A stretch of DNA of 64,000 nucleotides. It comes from Pontederia crassipes (Eukaryota > Streptophyta > Magnoliopsida > Commelinales > Pontederiaceae). Position 1 is the stretch's first letter, and each line of letters opens with the position of its first letter. The notes under the pieces were generated by a model. The model searched no databases and was not told the DNA's origin. It saw nothing but the letters and a program-made list of their open reading frames with translations. A program made the translations under genes and the position numbers. Below, piece after piece: positions 20,882 to 31,040 of this stretch. Location: NCBI GenBank assembly GCA_030549335.1, contig CM060195.1, positions 27,842,874-27,906,873 on the forward strand. The letters are read 5' to 3'.

Positions 20882-21832
20882 GACAAATATCTCGAATGAG
20901 ATTTTAGGTTGTTTGGAGCTAAGTGTTATGTGAACCAAATTATGGAATCAGTGTGAGCCACATTTGAATTCACCGGGACCACCTCTAGAATCCATCAGCC
21001 TCCTCGGCAGGGTCGACAGATATCCCGAAAGGGATGCCTCTGGCCAGTTGGCGATATGATATGTGCATGCATAATTCTTCTTGCATATATCCCACTTTAA
21101 AGAGCATGGCATCTGATGCATTATTGATTGCGATATTGTATAGTTATATGTCATGCTTTGATGTGAATATGTGGTAACAATGTTTGTATGATAATTATTT
21201 TATATATGAATAAAGATTTTGATATGAGATGATATGATTTTATTATAACATGTAGTGACAGCTCATGCTTATATGAAATGGCTTAAGTGCATGAACATGT
21301 GCTTTGATAAGATAGGTTATGATAGCTCATGTTTTTACAACAATGATAAATATGTATTTATCTTTAGAATTCTTCAAATGATATTATCGTTCTGGACAAT
21401 TTAAATGATTCATGTTTTGAATAAGTTATAACTTAGAGTATTTTAAGAAATACCATTTTGACCCTACATACGAGCCTTTTCTCATGGAGATTATGCATAT
21501 ATATGTACATTTATGTACAATATATATGCATAAATTTTCTTGTATTTGGATCCTGCAGGTCAAATGCACAGGTGGTTGATGCTCATGACAAGTAATGGCA
21601 TATGGAACTGAGTGTTGGAGGGTTTTTCTTTGGGTACATTACCTTGTAATAATATTTAAAGATGTCAATATTTCATATATGGATATTAGAGTTTCCTTAT
21701 GTGAATGATACAAAGAAAAGATTTATTCTATATGAATTATATTTATGACAAGATGAGTAGTAGCGATTGAACGCTTGAGTAAAATAGAAAAAAAATTCTT
21801 CCACTAGCTCGAGGGTCCGGGTCGTTACAATT

Positions 21833-22899
21833 TGAATCACATTTTTATTATTATTAATGTTCATTTAAATTATGATGAAGAAAAGTATGTGAAAAGTATG
21901 TATAAAATTATTTGACACGCACTTTATACAAAAAACATTTCACATACACATTAAGCCCTTGATTGATTTAACTTTATTACTAACTTACCTTCTGTTTTTC
22001 AAGAAGGTCAAACTTAGAATTGCAATTTATCTATCCAAAGCATGTTTAAGTTAACAAACCATATTAGAAAATGGTTTTCATTAATAACTTTATGTCACCA
22101 AAAAAATTGGTGTGGATTTCTATCCAATGCTTGTACGGCAATGAAGAAATAATAGGGTTAAATTCTTAAATTTAGACTGAATTATAGCAATTTTTTGTGT
22201 CTAATCCTAATATATAAATTTATCGTAGTGCGTCCTTAAATTGTACTATAATTTCAAAGTATAATTATAGACTTAACCCTTCCTTTCATTCTTGAAGTTA
22301 ATTTAATATTCTCGTTACCCATGTTCATCCCATCCAAGATAATCAATGTCAAAATTTTTTCTTTGAAAACCAGGCAACGTATCTTAATTTGATGCAATTT
22401 CATCCCATATATTATCAATTATTTCCTTTTAGTAATTTTTTTTATAATTGTGTGAGAAGCATATAAATACCTTAATTTGATCCCTTTTTTTAGTTTTCTG
22501 AAGTGTTTCATATATAAAACATTTTGTACCGTATAGTCATACCATATGACATCCATCTCTCACTAAACTATATGGTCACACCATATAACATTAACATTCG
22601 TTGGGGGCTCCTTGACCGACGATATTCTCGTATATGAAAACTTTCCTTTGTTATATGGTCACACCACTTCGGTCATATAATATCTTTGAACACATCTCCC
22701 ACTTCCACTTGACCTTATTGGTCATGCAATTTTAACTCGCTCATTATTCGTGGTGCAATGCAATTATAATATCAATACTTCCACTACTCATGTAGTAGAA
22801 AAAATGAGCATGATACAAATGAAGCTTATTATTCACAAAATTTATTTTAACTCAAATATGTCTAAGTTTTATTAAATTAATGTGTTTAATGGAAACATT
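21833..22899. other. AT-rich spacer
   Basis: No gene recognised. Around 22500-22700 the motif ATATGGTCACACCATATAAC recurs in short variants, which may be an old repeat. Confidence 0.4.
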
Positions 22900-23345
22900 C
22901 ACTACAACATTTTTTTTTCATTTTCGGACGGCCAAACCTGTCAGAAATTCTAAGAAATTCGTCGGAAATTACATTTTTTGATGGGGAAGCATAGTTGGAA
23001 AAATACTCGTTGGAGATGATTTTCCGACAGATGCATTAAAATCATCGGCTTTGCGATGAATAATGCCATCGCAAAGATGCCCTTCGAAACTTTCGATGAG
23101 TGTTTCTCGTCGGAACTTCCAACTGATTTATGCCCTTTGCAAATTATGATGGACTTCTGCCCTTCGAAAATTTTGACAGACAAATGTCCTTCGAAAATTC
23201 CAAAGGAATAACACCCTTTGGAAATTTCGTCAGACAAACACCCTTCGAAAATTTTGACGGACTAGTGCCCTTCAAAAATTCCTATGGAATTTTCCTTTGA
23301 AAATTCCGATGAACTAATGCCCTTCAGAAATTCTGACGATTTTGT
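22900..23345 (+). mobile_element. CACTA-like element fragment with ~30-bp subterminal repeats
   Basis: Begins CACTACAACATTTTT, resembling the CACTACAAGAAAA terminus of plant CACTA transposons. It is followed by repeated units of the CCCTTCGAAAATTYYGACGGA type, several copies from about 23080 to 23340. No matching right terminus was found, so it is truncated or decayed. Confidence 0.55.
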
Positions 23346-23713
23346 TCGTCAAAAAATAAATCAAAATTTATAATATTTTTGTTAAATTGTTATTAATCAA
23401 AATTATGATAAAAAAACTTAAAGGAAGAGAAAATGATTAGCTTTTAAATAATATTTCCAAAATAATATCTTTATTATAATAACAATTTTTAAATAATAAT
23501 TTATTTTCATAAATAACATTTAAATAATGATTTTATTATAATAAATTATTATAATATTTTAAATTATATTTTCAATATCGAGATTCGTGTTGAATCAATT
23601 ATCTTTTATTCTTTCGCTTCTGCATTAAAATTTTATAGAGTATCAATTCAACCCCTATGTATCTCACAAGCATACAATATTTTCTACCTATGCCTTGTGT
23701 TCTCGGAGGAAGT

Positions 23714-23815
23714 TGTTAATAATGCCTTGAATACTACCCCAACTGAAAATCCGTCTGGACTCCAAAATAGTCCGAAGTAAAAAGCGCCCTCGCAATATGG
23801 GGTCTCGTTGATTGT
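23714..23815 (+). mobile_element. LTR fragment of a split copia element (element A, 5' side)
   Basis: About 100 bases match 29406-29505 in order and orientation (ATTAATAAT...CATTGAATC, CATCCGTCAGGA-like, GAAGTAAAA.GCG.CCTCGCA, GGGTCTCG). It passes directly into reverse transcriptase sequence, so most of the internal region has been deleted. Confidence 0.6.
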
Positions 23816-24199
23816 TTTGTCTATCACAAGAAGGTGAAGGATGATTCCACCAATCTTCTGCTCTTGTACGTTTATGATATGTTGATTGCTACTAGAAACA
23901 TAGAAGACATTCAGAATTTGAAGAAGCTCCTTAGTGTAAAATTCGATATGAATAATCTTGGTCCAACAAAGAAAATTTTAGGGATGAAGATTTATAAGGA
24001 TCACGTAAAAGTTGAACTCTTTCTATATCAAAAAAGTTACACTCAAAAGATTTTATCCAGTTTCGTTATGTCGACAATAAAGACTTTAAGTACTCCATCA
24101 GCTTCAAATGTGCACCTTTCTACAATTGAACTTATGTCTGATGAAGAAAATGAGTATATGTCTTGAGTTACATATGCGAGTGCAGTCGGAAGCTTGATG
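23816..24199 (+). pseudogene. Copia reverse transcriptase remnant, element A, first part
   Basis: Codes for the end of RVT_2: VYHKKVKDDS, LLLLYVYDMLIA, NLGPTKKILGMKI and then SAVGSLM. The catalytic YVDD box reads YVYD, losing one metal-binding aspartate. The frame is cut after SAVGSLM by insertion of element B and resumes at 28744 with YAMVYTRSDIVHVVSAISRF. Confidence 0.85.
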
Positions 24200-25520
24200 T
24201 GTTGGAGCAAAGTTTTACTGCTCTATAAAATTATATTTTGATGATACAAACCTCGAAAACTAGAGTTATATTTAAAATGCCTTAATAAGAATGAGTTGCT
24301 TCATGCACTAAACTTTCGATTAATATTTGTTTATGTTCTCACGAGATTTACATTAAGAGGTGAATAAAAAATTATAGATAATGTTGTTAGCTTTTCATAA
24401 AATCAAATATTATCTCATTTGAATACTGATATGAAAAGTTATGTTTAAAAGAGTAAAGGTCTAAAATATTTTATTTGAAATGGATAATTTTGTATACAGA
24501 AATTTGAATCAATATTTAACTATAATCTTATTAGATTTTGGATGAATGATAAATAACAAAATTGTAGAGAATTATGCTAGCTTTCCATAGAATAAAAAAT
24601 CATCTCATTTGGATAACTGTGCATAAAGTTATGCTTAAAAAAGTGCAGGACAGTCGACCTTTCGGTTAGAACACTAGTCAACCGGTCAGTTACACTGGTC
24701 GACCGGTCAGTGTAGAAAATATCTAATTTCAAAAAATAGAATGTCAAAATTGTACTGGTCGATCGGACAGTGCAAAATTCGACAACGATCATATTTTTCA
24801 TAAAAAAAAGTGTACCGATCGATCAATGGGGCAAAACGGTCGATCAGTCAACGCGTAAAATGTACTAAAATGGTCATATTTTGGCCCCAAAGTCTCAAGG
24901 CTAAATGGAGTTAAAAAGCCTATAAAAGGAGATCAAGGGGTCCAAAATTTATCAAGTACTCAAGGGAAACATTAAGCATCAAAAGAAAGTCATTATCTTG
25001 TAGTTATTGTTATATCTTCTTTTCTTTCTCTCTTCTTGTCTTGTGAGTTTCATATTGTAAAAGAGAAAAATCTTTCATTAGAAAATTGAGTGTAAGCTCC
25101 TGTGTAAAAGAGGTTCTATGTTACTTCTTGAGTTAGAGAAAAGATAAGCTTTATAAGAGAAGAGGTGTGTCTTATCTCTCGAAGCGAAGAAAATGTAGTT
25201 TGGTATAAAGGGTTTCTTCCTTGCCCAATTTGGAACGAAGGAAGAGTTTAGTGAAATCTCCGACGGTCTCGAGGTCGAGAAGTTGAAGCGTGGACGTAGG
25301 ACAAGGTGTGACCGAACCTCGTCAACAACCACCTTGTGTTCTTGTGTTTGATTTCTCTCTCCCTCTCCTTCTCATATTATTATGCATGTGATATGATTTG
25401 ATTTGCATTAGTTTAAAGTTTAACAAATCGATTTTAAGCTTCCGCAATAATTTTCATAAAATCGATATTTTCGGAATTAACATCAATTGACCTCCCCTCT
25501 TGGTGCCTTGGGATCCTATA
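24200..25520 (+). repeat. 5' LTR of element B
   Basis: Starts TGTTGGAGCAAAG and ends GGGATCCTATA. It aligns throughout with 27409-28738. Contains several GGTCGACCGGTC-type palindromic motifs (24650-24850). Confidence 0.88.
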
Positions 25521-25521
25521 A

Positions 25522-25534
25522 TTGGTATCAGTAC
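25522..25534 (+). other. Primer-binding site of element B
   Basis: TTGGTATCAGTAC directly follows the LTR and matches the TGGTATCAGAGC start of plant copia primer sites for initiator Met-tRNA, with one mismatch. Confidence 0.8.
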
Positions 25535-25759
25535 AGATTGCTCCTATTTCTTTTTAAAGATTTAACCATCTTTTAGAGCATCTATTTTCAAGAAGGTCGA
25601 TCAATTTTTCTTCCGCCGAAATTTTGTGACTTAATTTTTTCACAATGAAAAATTTGCATGCAAACCTATCTATGTTCTCTTGATTATGATTTATGGGAAA
25701 TTGTTGAAAATTGTTTTGAAAGGCCTAATATATAAATGATATTTTTATTGATCTTTCAT

Positions 25760-26720
25760 TTTTCGAATACAATGACTTTCAAGTTTCACTCGCCAAACTT
25801 GATTCTAAAGCTCGAGATGCATTTTATTGTGCTTTAGATGTAGAAAATTTAAATATAATTTCTAGTTGTTCTACATCTCATGAAATTTGGCAAGTTTTGT
25901 TAGATAGGTATGAATGGAGCAATATTGATAAAAATGGTACATCGAATGTTGACAATGAAGACAGTGCCAATTCTATATCCATGACATCCGACCAAAACTT
26001 TGAATTATGTTTCATGGAAAAAAGCGAGGATGGTGAGGTATCCTCCAATGCTTCTTATTGCTCTAGTGCTAATAGTGATAATGATGATGAGGATGATAAT
26101 ATCAATTTTGATGTGTATAAGGAATTTTTTTCCTTAATCGAAAAATATCTCACTCTTAAAAAGAAGAATGAAATATTGATGAATGATTTTCAAATTATGA
26201 AAGTTGGCCTTGATATTTTTAAAAGGGAAAGAGATGTTTGTCTAGTTCAAAATGATATCTTGATGAATGATCTTCATATTATGAAAAATAAGAAAATTTA
26301 AACAATGAAAAGAATGCATGTTTAATTAAAAATGAGAAATTGTTACATGAGATTGAAAAATTGAAAGAAGAAAAGAATACATATTTTGTGGAAAATGAAA
26401 ATCTGAAAAATGAAATTGATTCTTTGAAAATCACACATGTATGTGAAATTGTAAAACTAGTATACTCTTTAGAAAAAGAAAAGAAGGAAAATACCTCTTT
26501 GAAAAATATAACTATTTCTCATGTAACAAAAAATAATCCTAGAAAATATTTTGGACATGAAAACTTTTGTTGAAAATCTAATCATTCCTATGATAGAAAA
26601 TCACATATTACATGTTTTACATGTAGATTTAATGACCACTATTCATATCAATGCAAAATAAGTATGGATTCCAAAAGAAACCGTGACTAACAAAATTGGA
26701 CCAAAACAAATTTGTGTACC
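25760..26720 (+). pseudogene. Gag remnant of element B with intact zinc knuckle
   Basis: An upstream frame near 25770-25900 resembles a gag core (SKARDAFYCALDVENLN, ISSCSTSHEIWQVL). Open frames at 25897-26301 and 26340-26573 follow: an acidic Ser/Asp/Asn-rich section, then a long K/E/L/N-rich coiled-coil-like stretch, as in SIRE-type gag. Near 26610-26655 a CFTCRFNDHYSYQC knuckle (C-x2-C-x4-H-x4-C) is still spaced correctly. The tail GPKQICVPK is the usual end of gag before pol. Two stops interrupt the series. Confidence 0.7.
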
Positions 26721-27408
26721 AAAGTTTAAATGATTATTTTTCAGGGGGTACCTCATATGTAAAGCAAAGGACGAATGAAAATAAAAATGTGAAGGTACAA
26801 ATGTCATGGTAAAAGTATGTTGCAATTTTTATAGTTTTTAGTGTTAAGCCTACTTTTTTATTCCTCTCAAAATTTCAAAATTATCATTTCTTTAAAAGAA
26901 AAAAGGAACGTATAAAAAAAGAAAATTGATCATAGTGATAAGGGGAGCATGTTAAAATCTTCCAACTTTATTTTGATATATCATTGATATCATTGTTGAT
27001 TAAAGTTTTTATGCAATATTTTGATTTTTTTATTTCATATTTTATCATTATAAAATAGTCATAAATTTAGGGGGAGCTATTTTTCTTTGCATACTTTATC
27101 ACTCTTTATGATATAATACTTTACAAAAAATGGAGAATAAATTTTTTAAAGACAACATGATTAAAGGAGGAATTGCATATGATTTTTTTTATATCCTTCA
27201 TTTCTAAAATATTTTTTTATGAAACAAAAAAGGAAGAAATATGATATGAATATAACTCTATATGAAGAGTGCTTTACAATTAGTACTTATGTAAATATCT
27301 TTCATTATAAGGAAAGCTAAATTTTAGGTGAAGTAAAATTAATTTTACAAGATTTTATAACTTTTTTGCAACATATATATTTTTTCATATTTCTTCGTTT
27401 GTCTTTAT

Positions 27409-28738
27409 TGTTGGAGCAAAATTTTAATGCACTATAAAATTATATTTTGATGATACAAATCTCAAAAAACTAGAATTATATTTAAAATGTCTTAATAAGA
27501 ATGAGTTGCTTCATGCACTAAAATTTCGATTAATATTTATTTATGTTCACACGAGATTTACATTAAGAGATGAATATAAAAGTTATAGATAATGTTGTTA
27601 GCTTTTCATAAAATCAAATATCATCTCATTTGAATACTGGTATGAAAAGTTATGTATCAAAGAGTAAAGGTCTAAAATGTTTTATTTGAAATGAACAATT
27701 TTATATACTGAACTTTGAATCAATATTTTACTATGATCTCATTAGATTTTGGATAAATGATAAATAACAAAGTTGTAGAAAATTCTGTTAGATTTTCATA
27801 AATAAAATATCATCTCATTTGAATTCTATGCATAAAGTAATGCTTAAAATAGTGGAAGGCGGTCGACCTGTCGGCTGGAACATCAGTCGATAGGTCAATT
27901 ACACCGGTCGACCGCTCAGTGCAGAAAATATCCAATTTCAACAAACAGAATGTCGAGATTGTACCGGCCGAGGTACCGGTCGACCAACCGATCGACCGGA
28001 CAATGCAGAATTCATGAATGATCATATTTTTTTATAAAAGAAAGTGTACCGGTCGATCGGTGGGGCAAAATGGCCGATCGGTCAGCACAAAAAATGAACT
28101 AAAACGATCATATTTTGGCCCCAAAGTTAGGAAACAAATCCCAACGACTAAATGGAGACCAAGGGGTCCAAAATTTATCAAGCACTCAAGAAAAACATCA
28201 AAAGAAAATTATTATCTTGTAGTTATTGTTATATCTTCTCTTCTTTCTCTCTTCTTGTCTTGTGAGTCTCATATTGTAAAAGAGAGAAATCTTTCATAAA
28301 AAATTGAGTGTGAGCTCCTGTGTAAAAGATATTCTATCTTACCTTTTGAGTTAGAGAAAAGAGAAGCTTCTTAAGAAAAGAGGTGTGCTTTATCTCTCGA
28401 AGCGAATAAAAAGTGGTTTGGTGTAAAGGCTTTCTTCCTTGCCCCATTTGGAATCAAAGAAGAGTTTAGTGGAATCTCCGACGGTCTCGAGGTCGAAAAG
28501 TCAGAACGGGGATGTAGGTCAAAGTGTAGCCGAACCTCGTCAACAACTACCTTGTGTTCTTGTGTTTGATTTCTCTCTCCCTCTCCTTCTCATATTATTG
28601 TGCATGTGATATGATTTGATTTGCATTGATTTAAAGTTTAACGAATCAATTTTAAACTTCCGCAATGATTTTCGTGAAATTGATATTTTCAGATTTAACA
28701 CCAATTCACCCCCCCTCTTGGTGCCTTGGGATCCTATA
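27409..28738 (+). repeat. 3' LTR of element B
   Basis: Begins TGTTGGAGCAAAATT and ends GGGATCCTATA; 1330 bases against 1321 in the partner. Substitutions and a few indels separate the two, so the insertion is not recent. Confidence 0.88.
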
Positions 28739-28743
28739 TGATG

Positions 28744-29325
28744 TACGCTATGGTATACACAAGATCTGATATTGTGCATGTCGTTAGTGCGATTAGCAGA
28801 TTCATGAGCAAACCATGGAAGTAGTATTGACAAGCAGTAAAGCGTATCCTTCGATATCTGAGAGGAATGTCTGACATTGACCTCATCTACATAAGTGGTA
28901 AAGAGCGTTTTATTGTAGGGAGAAGATACAGATTATGTTTTCACTCTTGATAATTCTGTTATTAGTTGAAAAGTCACATTCCAGTCATCAATTACATTGT
29001 CTACCACAGAGGCAGTGTACATGACATTGAACAAAAGTTGTTAAGGAATACATTTGGTTAAAAGGCCTTGTCGAAGATATAGGACTACAACAAGATCATG
29101 ATATAGTATATTTTGATAGTTTAAAAGCAATATGCTTAGCCAAGGATCAAATTCACCATGAAAGAATCAAATACATCGACGACAGGTATCACTTCATCTG
29201 TACTGTGAAGATGATCAAGGTGAAGAAGGTCGGCACAAAAGATAATGTAACGGACATGTTCACCAAGTCGATTCCTACTAGCAATTTTCAAGATTGTTTG
29301 GATTTGCTAAACATTTGATAGGTGG
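28744..29325 (+). pseudogene. Copia RT/RNase H remnant, element A, second part
   Basis: Continues element A after the nested insertion: YAMVYTRSDIVHVV, then RILRYLRGMSDIDL, a decayed RNase H region, and the pol C-terminus TKDNVTDMFTKSIP...DCLDLLNI ending in a stop near 29318. Several stops and frame breaks are present. Confidence 0.8.
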
Positions 29326-29361
29326 TAGTAGTCCCTAGTTAGGATTGGTGGTGACAAAGAG

Positions 29362-29755
29362 TGTCAGATATCTAATTGGAGGATTCAATTCAAGGTGAAG
29401 ATTTATTAATAATACATTGAATCATACGTCAACTGAACATCCGTCAGGATCTCAAGACACTCAGAAGTAAAAGACGTCCTCGCACTACGTGGGTCTCGCT
29501 GTTCCATCAATGAGCCTGTGGTGGGTAAGGATCAGGGGGGTATTCTGTATGTGATTCAGAATTGATTTATTTTCTTATCACGATATAAGTGTCCTAATTT
29601 TGAGGGATTAACTCAGAGTCCCCATCGGTATGAAATGCTTATCATCTGTAAAGGGGATGCCTATATAAACTCCATATGGGTCTGAACAGAAAGTAACATG
29701 ATTTGTAATCCTCTTCTGTTTTTAATCAAATTAAACTCTGTGTCGTCTTAATTTC
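29362..29755 (+). repeat. 3' LTR of element A (right edge approximate)
   Basis: Follows a purine-rich tract and begins TGTCAGATATC. The segment at 29406-29505 matches 23714-23815. A TATATAAAC-type box near 29660 and a CT-rich polyadenylation-like zone follow. The right edge is uncertain. Confidence 0.6.
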
Positions 29756-29794
29756 TTGATTTTTCTTATGATGCATAATTTCTCTTACGAAGAA

Positions 29795-29910
29795 CAAAAG
29801 TGATGGTGGATTTCATGCTCGGATTGTCCAGAATCCTTGTGCAATATTTGTGGTAGTTGACAAGTTCTTGAAGATGATTCCCTCGGATTGGATAAGGAAG
29901 GGGATAACTT
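29795..29910 (+). pseudogene. Short gypsy integrase-like fragment
   Basis: Two frames give VDFMLGLSR and then IFVVVDKFLKMI, resembling MDFVLGLPR...IFVVVDRFSKMAHF of Ty3/gypsy integrase. A small deletion and frameshift lie between them. Downstream sequence to 30250 is not recognised. Confidence 0.45.
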
Positions 29911-31040
29911 GGAAGCTTCCTCCAACGGGAGATGTTTATTTGCTTTTTGTTTATGGAACATTTGGAGAATGAGGAACACATTTTTCAATTCAAATATTAC
30001 CATTTCAACAGTGTAGAAGAGAGCCCTGGTAGCGTACTACAGTATGTTAGACAATCTCTGTAACCATTTTCGCTAATCCTCACAATCAAATTTAGGTCAG
30101 GTGGGAGCCAAGTAAGCAGGAGGTGCTGACTACATGGTTTGCTAATTTTGGCAAGCCTTTCATAACATCAACATTGTTGAAGATCGGATGTTGTGCGCCA
30201 AGTATCCATTTAGGAAAATCAAGAGGAGAGTGAGATAATGTTGAGAAGCAGCAATTTACATATTTACGATTACCAGATTCTTTAGTGCATTTTTAGAGTT
30301 ACATTAATATATTTATTTAATCAATTAAGGGCAAAACGCCATCTATCGAACTGAGTGTGTCCGAACCGTGTCGGATTGGAGTGTCTTCCGATAGGGCACT
30401 ACATGAATGAGGATTTGAACTGTGCCGGCCCTGCAGACTCAGGCTACGTTCAAACTCGTGCTGACTGGCCCAGGCATGATCCGAAAGTTCTCGTGTTGCG
30501 CATGAGAAAAATTAATATGGTCCCTTATATACCTCGTTTAGTGGAGACAGTCTTTAATCTATATTTTCGAATGATTAAATAAGAGTTTTTCGTATCATCG
30601 TCAACATATGAGATTAAACACTGGTGATTTCAATTTTGTACTAATTAAGATGGCATGATTTCATTCACATAAAAGACAAATAATATTGCTTCAGAAAAAA
30701 AAAAGTTGGACAGCAAAGTATCATAATCACGCAAGATAATGAGATTGACCAACAAAAAGCCTCGCCCCTTCTTCTCTTCTTTAAGTTAAATTTTCATTAT
30801 TCTTTTCTCCTACAATTTGAATGATAAATCTTTCTATTTTCAACGAAGTAAACATAGAATTCATCTAATGTAACTACATACAACTTCAAAAACAAATATA
30901 TGGTGTACATTAATTGCCCCGGAATAATCAAAGATCCGTCTCTGTATCATTACTCCTTGCGAAATCCTTCCTTCTCCCTTTGCTTTTCAATCTGCATCTC
31001 GTATTATATATGGTGCAACAAGTAGCCCAGAAGCTAGACA
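29911..31040. other. Spacer between transposon remnants and the transferase gene
   Basis: No gene recognised. A GC-richer block at 30355-30510 has an open frame of 75 codons without a known domain. The last 200 bases lie downstream of the transferase gene and probably include its 3' UTR. Confidence 0.4.

Larger units (their letters stand above)
19561..21827 (+). mobile_element. Probable solo LTR of a Ty3/gypsy (Tekay/Del-like) element
   Basis: A 2.27-kb segment starting TGTCAG, with direct repeats CAATT at 19556-19560 and 21828-21832. The right end, GAGGGTCCGGGTCGTTA(CA), matches recalled ends of plant chromovirus LTRs. No gag-pol adjoins either side, hence solo. The expected CA end is ambiguous: GTTA|CAATT gives the perfect target duplication, while GTTACA would be the usual terminus. 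It contains an ATGATATG-rich tract and a 40-bp tandem array. Confidence 0.55.
24200..28738 (+). mobile_element. Pol-less SIRE-like copia element B nested in element A
   Basis: A 4539-bp element flanked by the exact 5-bp duplication TGATG at 24195-24199 and 28739-28743. Removing it restores the pol frame of element A. It has two LTRs (24200-25520 and 27409-28738), a primer-binding site just after the first LTR, gag sequence with a zinc knuckle, and short AGGGGGAGC-type tracts before the second LTR. Protease, integrase, RT and RNase H are absent. It must therefore have moved in trans or lost pol by internal deletion after insertion. Confidence 0.88.

Noticed and set aside
25522..25540. tRNA gene
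   Set aside because: Only a primer-binding site complementary to a tRNA 3' end; no cloverleaf or box A/B.
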